Below, piece by piece: positions 27,001 through 36,000 of a DNA stretch of 64,000 nucleotides. Each line of letters begins with the position of its first letter. The stretch's first letter is position 1. The notes under the pieces were generated by a model that had not been told where the DNA came from, made no database searches, and saw only the letters and a list, made by a program, of their open reading frames with translations. The stretch comes from Crambe crambe (taxonomy: Eukaryota > Porifera > Demospongiae > Poecilosclerida > Crambeidae). The stretch spans positions 5,102,404-5,166,403 of the forward strand of contig OZ004597.1 of NCBI GenBank assembly GCA_963924555.1, given 5' to 3'. Made by a program: the position numbers and the translations under genes.

Positions 27001-30000
27001 TGAATCTCAGGTGTTCTGAGATTGCTTCTGGTGTGATATGAGGTGATTATATCACTATTCATTTACTATTATTATAACAGTACATGCACAATCAATTAAT
27101 TAGTCAATAACGCACTACTAAAACATGTACTGTACAAGCTCAAATTAGTGGCCATTAAACACTACATGTACACAAGAACAAAACTGACCATACTTATAAT
27201 TGCAAAATGAGTTCATCAAAATTAATGTAATACTAGCAATAGCATAGCCATTGTCTATTAAAGAGCACCTAGGTATAATAATGATATTAAAGTAAACTGT
27301 TCCCTGGATTTTTCTGTTGTTTCCTGGATGTCTGGATTTGACACCCAATCCCTGGATAATCCAGGGAAATCTGGATGGTTGGTATGTATGTGGTATAGCT
27401 ATGCTCATAAAGGCATCACAGTGCATGAGTCACACATGCATGGAATACAATCCATGCTACAGGTCTCAAGCAAGTATAGTAGCTGTGATGTCTTTCCGTA
27501 ATCCCAGCACTCTAGCTTTCTCTCTGCAGCACCTATTAAATGCCATGCCCCAATTTTTATTTAAGGTTGCACTACAGGTCCATGGACCACCCATTCATTC
27601 AGGTTGGTAAAGGGTAGACTGACCTATGAGTATAGGTATAGGTTTGATAGAATACCAGATACACAGGTTTTGGTAACGTGAGTTCTCTTTCCTTTCCTCA
27701 AAGTTGGCAGCAATCCAACATGATTTTTGTCTGTTTTGACGGTTGCCATGGGATTTCAATCCTCAAGCCACCACATTAATCAAGAAAGGTCGTGAGCTAT
27801 ACGTAGCTGATAGCCATGACTACACTTCCTATGTTACCTCTTTAACTTTCTGGGTAAGAGTGTCTCCCCCTGATAACTTACAGCTGAGCAATTGATACCC
27901 ACCCACAACAAAAGCCAGAAGTATCAATTGTAAATTAAAGTACTTTGGCCCTTGGGCCAAAAATCTTGTGTGGTGTGGTCTAGCTGATGAGGGGAGGAAG
28001 CAAGTGATGGAATGATTAGACTTCCAAGTCTGTCTTCCCCATCACTGACTCCCCCAATCAACAGCACAGTTACAGTAAAACCCCTGCATGAGGGACACAT
28101 TTGGGACCCAGCCTTTAGAGTTCCCTCCCCTCGGCAACACAGTCAAGCTTGCTATTGCCAAAGTTAAACTGGTGATGTTTCCTATGATCAAGCGCATGGT
28201 CTTTAGTGAGCAGGTCCTTAAGGAAGAGAACCTGTGGTCTCTTAGTGAGCAGATGAGAATGTGTGGTCTCTAGTGAGCAGGTCCCTAAGGAAGAGAATAC
28301 ATAGTGAGCAGGTCCTTAAAAAAGAGAATGTGGGGTCTCTAGTGAGCAGGTCCTTAAAGAAGAAAATGTGTGGTCTCTAGTGAGCAGATCCTTATAGAAG
28401 AGAATGTGTGGTCTCTAGTGAGCAGGTCCTTAAGGAAGAGAACCTGGTGTCTCTAGTGAGCAGGTCCTGTGGTCTCTAGTGAACAGGTCCTTGAAGAAGA
28501 GAATGTGTTGTCTCTAGTGAGCAGGTCCTTAAAGAAGAGAACGTGTGATTTCTAGTGAGCAGGTCTTTAAGGAAGAGTATACATGGTCTCTAGTGAGCAG
28601 GTTGTCAAAGAAGAGAACATGTGGTCTCTATACCCTAAGGAAGAGAATACATGGTCTCTAGTGAGCAGGTCCTTAAAGAAGAGAATGTGTGGTCTCTAGT
28701 GAGCAGGTCACCAAGGAAGAGAACATGTGGTCTCTAGTGAGCAAGTCCTTTTGTTAATAGTTTGTCAATATTTAACTGGGACTAACAGTGATGGTATTAT
28801 CAGACCAAAACTTCTCATTGTTAGAGTTTGCATTACTGTTTCAATCATCTCGTATCAATGGCTATTATCATCATCAGTCAACTTGTGGCTTCAATGTGTC
28901 CAATCAGCAGACTTCATTCCTCATGTATAACCCATCATCAGCTGATTCTCCAGAAAGCTATCCAGCCATGCTGGCTGCTTGCAGGACTGAGGGAGGCAGC
29001 ATGAACCCACTGAGGTGAGATGTGAATCCACCACTCGAAGTGGTAAACAAGATCATCTAAATTCCTTTCCCTGAATGGCTGAACTGAATGGCTGTGCCTA
29101 TCTGAATGGCTGGGTTGGTTGATCATTGGCCGTACCTATCTGAATGGCTGGGTTGATTGATCAGTGGCTGTGCCTATCTGAATGGCTGGGTTGGTTGATC
29201 AGTGGCCATACCTATCTGAATGGCCTTACCTATCTCATTGGCTGAGTGGCTGGGTTGGTTGAGCTGGTCTGATCATTGGCCGTACCTATCTGAGTAGAAG
29301 AGTAGAAGGGACTAATGGTAGATCATATCTTGTGGTTTCACTTCTAGTGGGCCATGGCATTAAAGACTAGATGGAGAAGGTGATAGAAATATCTTGGAAA
29401 CAAACATGTGGGAGCTGTTTCGCCATGCACCTCTCTATCGTACCAATAGGGAGAAGGTGTGGTCACAGTGGAACGATTTTCCCTGGGAATCTTTATGAAT
29501 GATCACCAGAGCAAGTTCTCTTAATGGACTTTCTTCTTTCTATCTTATCTTTGCCTGTGTGCCTCCAGTTCTACTGGGAATATTCAATGCTGTGATAATG
29601 GTCATGGCTTGGACAATGAATCTCATTAAGCATGTGACAAAGGAGGAGGAGGAGGGGTAAGGGGGAGGGGTACTTCAGTGACTCCAGGGAGGAGTGGGAG
29701 GGGCACCATGGAAAACCATCTCACTTTCCCCCATGGCTATGATCACCATGGAAGTGTATAAATGAGCACAAAGCATACTCTTCCATAAAATAATACTATA
29801 ATGTGTATATTTTAATAGAATTTCTTGTTTAGTGATTCCTATGCAATTCATGTAGTTTGCATGCATTTTACATACATGTGTGTCAGAAGGTGATTTATAT
29901 TCTGGAGACCAGCAGGGTGGGGAGTAACCTCCATACATCAGATCATCTGCCTCTCTATTTTCAAGTACCCTGTGATACATGCTAATAATAGTTTTTATTT

Positions 30001-33000
30001 ATTTGACCAATGTAGGGTCCCCTGCCAAATACCATTACCGATTTCTGGAAGATGGTCTGGGATGAGGGAGCAGAGGTCATTGTCATGACGACTACTCTTG
30101 AGGAGAAAGGTCGTAGGAAGTGTGAGAAATATTGGCCAGACAAAGGTCACAGCAGAAGATATGGAGACATTGCTATCACTTGCACTAAGAAAATGTAAGC
30201 TCTTATGATTTATTCAAATGTTTGAGCCCAGAAGGAGGGAGATTCATACCCTGTGCATGAAATCACATACATAGGCGGAGGAAGCAAAATAAAAGTGGGG
30301 CCAATGTAGTCTAGCTATGTATCACAATTATCATTATAAAAAACAAAGTGCATATACAGCTATTACAGCTAAAAATCACCAAAACAATTCTTCCTCCTAT
30401 CATTAACTTTGATACATGGCCAGCAAAAAAGTGGGGGGCCATTATATATTAGAGTAAAAAAGTGGGGGGGGGGGGGGTCATGGCCCCCCCGGCCCCCCCC
30501 TTTTCCTCCACCTATGTCATAAAGATACCACTGATAGCTGACAGAGTTAGATGAACATCTTGCTGAAGCTGTTTCATTAATAACCAAGGGATTTGAAATA
30601 CCAGACAACAAAACTGATATGTGAATTTAGTTGTCATGCACCCACTCATCCAATCATCATTAATTTTCCCCTGTAATATTTGGCAAAAACATGTGCTGGT
30701 AGTCTATTAAATGCTCCAAGTTATATATGGTGGTAAAGATCCAGAGGTAGCTATGTATAGCTAATATTAACACTTTCTGTAAGGCATTCAGCTGGACTAA
30801 TTGGATGTTAGGAATTTAACATTCTTTTGGTGTTGATCACCATTCCCTTCCCATCCCATAATACAATAATGCAGCATTGAGAACGTCAGCCCTTCACTGA
30901 CTGACTGCATCTACCGTACGTACTTAGTTGGAAGCTGTCCATATCTAGAGAGTAATATGCATGTAATGTGGAAGAATGCTGTCTGGTTGGTAACTAATGG
31001 CACTGACTTCGTAATTAAGGGGTGTAGAATCACCATAATGACGATGAAGTAGAGTGCATAGTGCAAATGGTCTGGCTCACCTTGACTGTACACCTATTGA
31101 CCTCTGACCTCAATAACATTATTTATTGGGTTAAAGTTTTATCAGATTTTAGATTTGAGAAAATCCTTTAACTAATGGTTTAGGGGTGGAGCTTGAGGCT
31201 GTTCAGTCCAGTGTAATGCTAGCTTAGGAACAGGGGTGGAGCTTGAGGCTGTTCAGTCCAGTGTAATGCTAGCTTAGGAACAGGGGTGGAGCTTGAGGCT
31301 GTTCAGTCCAGTGTAATGCTAGCTTAGGAACAGGGGTGGAGCTTGAGGCAGTGTAATGCTAGCTATGTGTTTGGGATATGTTGCAACATTATTACATATT
31401 CCTGCCAACCATTACTTTCTTTCATCGAGTTGTGCAGTATCTGCAGTTCTATTGTTCTGTTAAATTATTCCATGGGTGCATGGAAGCTAATAGCTTCCAC
31501 ATCATTAACCAGCTAGTTCAGTTCAGTCCTGTCCCTCCTGGCTCACCACCTGAACTCTGACCCTAAGGCCAAGTGCACACCTGTAGATAGGTTCTCTCTA
31601 ATAGACTCATAATACAGCTAATTCTTTTTCAGCATGAATGCTTCATCGTTAGCAGCTCGTTGAATGTAGTTAGCAAGTGAGTATGCACCCCCCCTGGTTC
31701 CTTGGGAACACTTCTCTACATTATCACACAGCACTTAATGGCACTTAACCATAACCATAGCTAGCCTACACTCCACTTTAACTAGCTGTCAATGTACCCA
31801 CCCTAGCGGCTCCATGACACAGCTACTTAACCATGGTGACGTAGTTATCTCTAGTTGGCTACGCTATCTTTCACTCCTTAGTGGAGCGCTTACTTATCCA
31901 GTCCTGGTACAACCACTTGCATGGTACTTACCTCCATGTCTATACTAGCTTACCTCTTATACGTACTAGCTTACCATGGTACTTACCTCCATCGCTTAAA
32001 CCAGCTTACCTCTTATACGTACTAGCTTACCATGGTACTTACCTCCATCACTTAAACCAGCTTACCTCTTATACTAGCTTACCATGGCACTTACCTCCAT
32101 CGCTTAAACCAGCTTACCTCTTATACTAGTACTTACACCGCACTTTACCATGGTACTTACCTTAAACTAGCTTACCAGTGAGCTAGACCATTTCACTTCA
32201 TGCTTAAATGCAATTGATTGCTTAACTAAGGACATCCATTAGAATATATATAGTATACCATAGAATGACAAGTGTGCTGGTGTTAGGTACAAGTGCAGTA
32301 GAACATCACTGGAAAAGGATGGATGGATGAATGATAAGTACTAGTGAGGTAAATAGGTACCATGGCAGAAAAAGAAATATGTAGTAGTAAGTTAGCTAAT
32401 GTCTGCCTGTAGCTAATATCCTGTAGCTAAATGTCTTGGAGCTAAATGCCCAGTAGCTAAATGCCCTGTAGCTGAATGCCCTGTAGCTAAATGCCCTGTA
32501 GCTGAATGCCCTGTAGCTAAATGCCCTGTAGCTGAATGCCCTGTAGCTGAATGCCCTGTAGCTAAATGCCCTGTAGCTAAGCTATAATATAGCCACTCAC
32601 TCACTCACTCACTCACTCACTCGCTCACTCATTGCCCATCTAGTTAGCATATGACTATCACATGATGGTACATCTAGTTAGCTGAACGACTCTCCTAAAG
32701 GATGGACAAGTGCTCCACCCATGTGGAACACGTACAGTTACCATATTTAGAACTTGTATGCAGTGCAACTGTCACGTGCATAATATCATTTAACTGGTGT
32801 AAAGTAATATATTGACCTGTCTCTGATCTTGATACAATTGTTATCAGAACCTGCCAACATCCACTGGACTCTTATATTACCAATCCCCCGCCCAACATCT
32901 GGGGAGCACCCTATGTCCCCCTCCCAACATCTACTGGATGCTCTTATGTATCCCACGTGACTTTCATTATCATTATTAGTACTAGTTTATGTAAGCACTA

Positions 33001-36000
33001 GTGATAACTTAGTTGGCAATGCCTGTGCATATGGCATGGGTATGTATAACCCCTAGATTAACGCTAAATTGACCCCATATACCTATATACTGCTAACCCC
33101 CTATATACTGCTAACCCCCTATATACTGCTAACCCCCTATATACTGCTAACCCCCTATATACTGCTAACCCCCTATATACTGCTAACCTGCTAACCCCCT
33201 ATATACTAACCCCCTATATACTGCTAACCCCCTATATACTGCTAACCCCCTATATACTGCTAACCCCCTATATACTGCTAACCCCCTATATACTGCTAAC
33301 CCCCTATATACTAACCCCCTATATACTGCTAACCCCCTATATACTGCTAACCCCCTATATACTGCTAACCCCCTATATACTGCTAACCCCCTATATACTG
33401 CTATACTGTAGATACTGTGATATGTTGCTTATGGTCAAACCATTATCATTATCTGTTTTCTCCCATTATAATATTAATTAAATCTTTCTCCTGATATTGA
33501 TCATATCACAGACCCACCTGGGTGGGACCCAGATAGAAACTTCTGTCACATATGTTCTCTCCACACCAACTTTATCCCCATCATGAAAAAATGAATGTGC
33601 CTAATAATCATATTTACCAGTTCTGCTATGGAATAATTGTCCTGGTTTCTACTGGTCTTAATACACACATTTCAGCTCAGCTGGCTTGTGGCTATCGCTA
33701 GCGTTTGGCTAGTTGATACTACACTATTCTGATTCCAGTAGGTGAATTGGAAGGAAATGGAGAGGCTTTCATAAATATTCGTGTGTTCAATTCAGCCACT
33801 AAACAAAACAATGACCTTATTAGATCGTTATTTAATTATTTTTTTTTCCTGTCTACTCATTGCAGAGGAACCACTCAGTGTGGTTCCTCATAATTGCCCA
33901 CCTCTCATAATTGCCCACCCCTCATAATTGCCCACCTCTCATAATTGCCCACCCCTCATAATTGCCCACCCCTCATAATTGCCCACCTCTCATAATTGCC
34001 CACCCCTCATAATTGCCCACCTCTCATAATTGCCCACCCCTCATAATTGCCCACCCCTCATAATTGCCCACCCCTCATAATTGCCTACCCATTGCATAGG
34101 AACCTCTCAGTGCTGTAAAGTCAAGACACCTTTTTGTGTCCCCAGTTCTAATCAGGACACTTTTCTAATCAGGACACTTTTTCTCTTTTTGGTTCTAAAT
34201 TAAAAGTGTAGGGATTGATGAGTTGTGAGAGAACTGGGACTTATTACACTCTCATCACGATCGATCCATGAATTAATATTCTTTTAAGGTTATAAACTAT
34301 GATATCATGAGGGAGGGTACTTTATATCACTTTTATCTATGCAGAGAACACAATGGCTATAGTGAGTCCAAGTTCCTTGTTGCCATGGAAGGAGCCCCGA
34401 CCAAACGCTCCATCACTCACTATCAGTACACTCAGTGGCCAGACTTTGGCTCTCCTCCCAGCAAGTCTCTAGTGGAGCTGGTCAGGAGAGTGGGTGCCAG
34501 CAAACCTGGCAAGCCGATGATCCTTCACTGTAGTGCTGGACTGGGTCGTTCTGGAGTCTTTGCCACTGTTCACTCTTGTCTCGAGTGTCACGTGGATAGA
34601 CGACACGTGGACGTCCATCGGACAGTTGCTAACTTCCGTCAACAGAGAGAAGGGATGGTCCAGACACAAGAACAGTACAGGTTCTGCTACCAAGCCATTG
34701 CTGAAGCTCTCCTGCCTGCAGAGATGGACCAGGAGCTCATTCAGCAGCATGACTCTCGTCCAGTGTCATACCCTCCACCTCCTTATGCTGAGAAGGAGGA
34801 AGTGTCATACGAAAAAAGGGCATCACCAAGATCATTGGAACAAGAGTCTAGTCCCCCTCCTCCACCCACCTCTCTTCCACCTCCAATCAGCGAACCAGCC
34901 ACCCCTGAAAAAGTGCCAATTGCAGAGACTCCACCCACAACCACACCCCTTTCTGATTCACCAGGAGAGTCTAGGAGAGCAAGTGTGGTGGACACACCTT
35001 CCCGACCAGTGTCAGGGGAGGCTGAAGCAAGGAGACTAGGGAGTCTAAGGGGTGACAAAGATAAGACTGGCCTCGCAAGGAGGGAAGTAAAGGCAGATGT
35101 AGAACCCACAAGTCAGGAACCGAAGAAGGTGGAATCGAAAAAGATGGAACCAAATGCTACTGCTAAAAAGATAGAACCAAAATCTGTACCAAAGAAAGTG
35201 GAATCACCGAAGAAAGCCGAACCTAAGTCTACACCTACTCATAAACCAGAGACCAAAGTGGAACCAAAGAAAATGGAACCCAAAAAAACAGAACCAAAGA
35301 AAGTAGAACCAAAGAAGGTGGAACCAAAGAAGGTAGAACCAAAGAAAGTGGAACCAAAGAAAGCAGAACAAAAGAAAATGGAATCCAAGAGTGATAAGAA
35401 AGCAGGTGATCACGATGCAATGGAACTTCCCAAAGTCATTGTCACTGCTCCATCAACAGAACAGCTCCACCAAGAGGAAGATGTTCAACCACCACCTGTT
35501 CCTACCTCACCCCTTCCCTCTGATGATAACAAACATCCCAAAAGTAAACCCTCCAAAGACGAACACTCCAAAGAGCCTGCAGCTGAGGTAAAGGAGGAAG
35601 ACGAGGAAGAAGAAGAAGAGGAGGAAGAGGGAGGATTTGAGATTGGAAGTGATCAGGTAATAATTGAAAAGCCATACAAGAAAGAGGATGACAAATATAA
35701 AGTTCCTAGTAACATGCCACGATGGAAACACACACCTTCAAAACAGACTGCCTCTTCACAACCTGCAAAGAAACATGTGTGGAAGTATCAGCAACAACAA
35801 GCAAAAAAAGATCCTGCCAAACTGCCGGCCAAGCCAGACTCCTCTCAACCTCCTCCAAAGATGCAAATGAAGAGAGAAGATCCCATGTCAAAATCAGAAG
35901 AACCTAAATCACCAGCAAGACAAGTGGGCAAGATCAACATCCCTTCTCTATTCCTTGGTGGAAGGGAAGGATCAGAGTCCAAGCCTAAACCTTCTTCACC

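Larger units (their letters stand above)
24541..30015 (+). other. Large intron inside the PTP domain (5,475 bp), holding a nested gene and repeats
   Basis: Donor GTCAGT and acceptor TGTAG join ATQ to GPLPNT in frame. It contains a TA-flanked inverted-repeat element (24889-25070), the RING/TRAF-like gene (25353-26396), a candidate inverted-repeat element (26861-27390), and minisatellites at 28195-28748 and 29072-29295. I see no other gene between 26630 and 30015. Confidence 0.8.
30195..34311 (+). other. Second large intron inside the PTP domain (4,117 bp)
   Basis: The acceptor after ATGAG at 34310-34311 is phase-compatible with the previous exon and yields [12 protein letters not shown]. The better-looking TTTTAAG site at 34287-34288 would put a TAA two codons downstream, so it is not used unless a further exon exists. 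The intron contains one inverted-repeat element and six tandem repeats. I see no gene in it. Confidence 0.6.

Noticed and set aside
28788..29015. Open frame ending at GTGAGA that reads like a coding exon ([15 protein letters not shown])
   Set aside because: It has no recognisable domain, lies in an intron whose flanking exons join correctly without it, and has no clear acceptor. It may be a relic exon.
33068..34090. Regular direct repeats resembling a CRISPR array
   Set aside because: The units are contiguous with no unique spacers, and the genome is eukaryotic. These are minisatellites.
34289..34311. Acceptor TTTTAAG at 34287-34288 for the last receptor exon
   Set aside because: Joined to the exon ending at 30194 it gives an immediate stop. 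The acceptor at 34311 keeps the frame.
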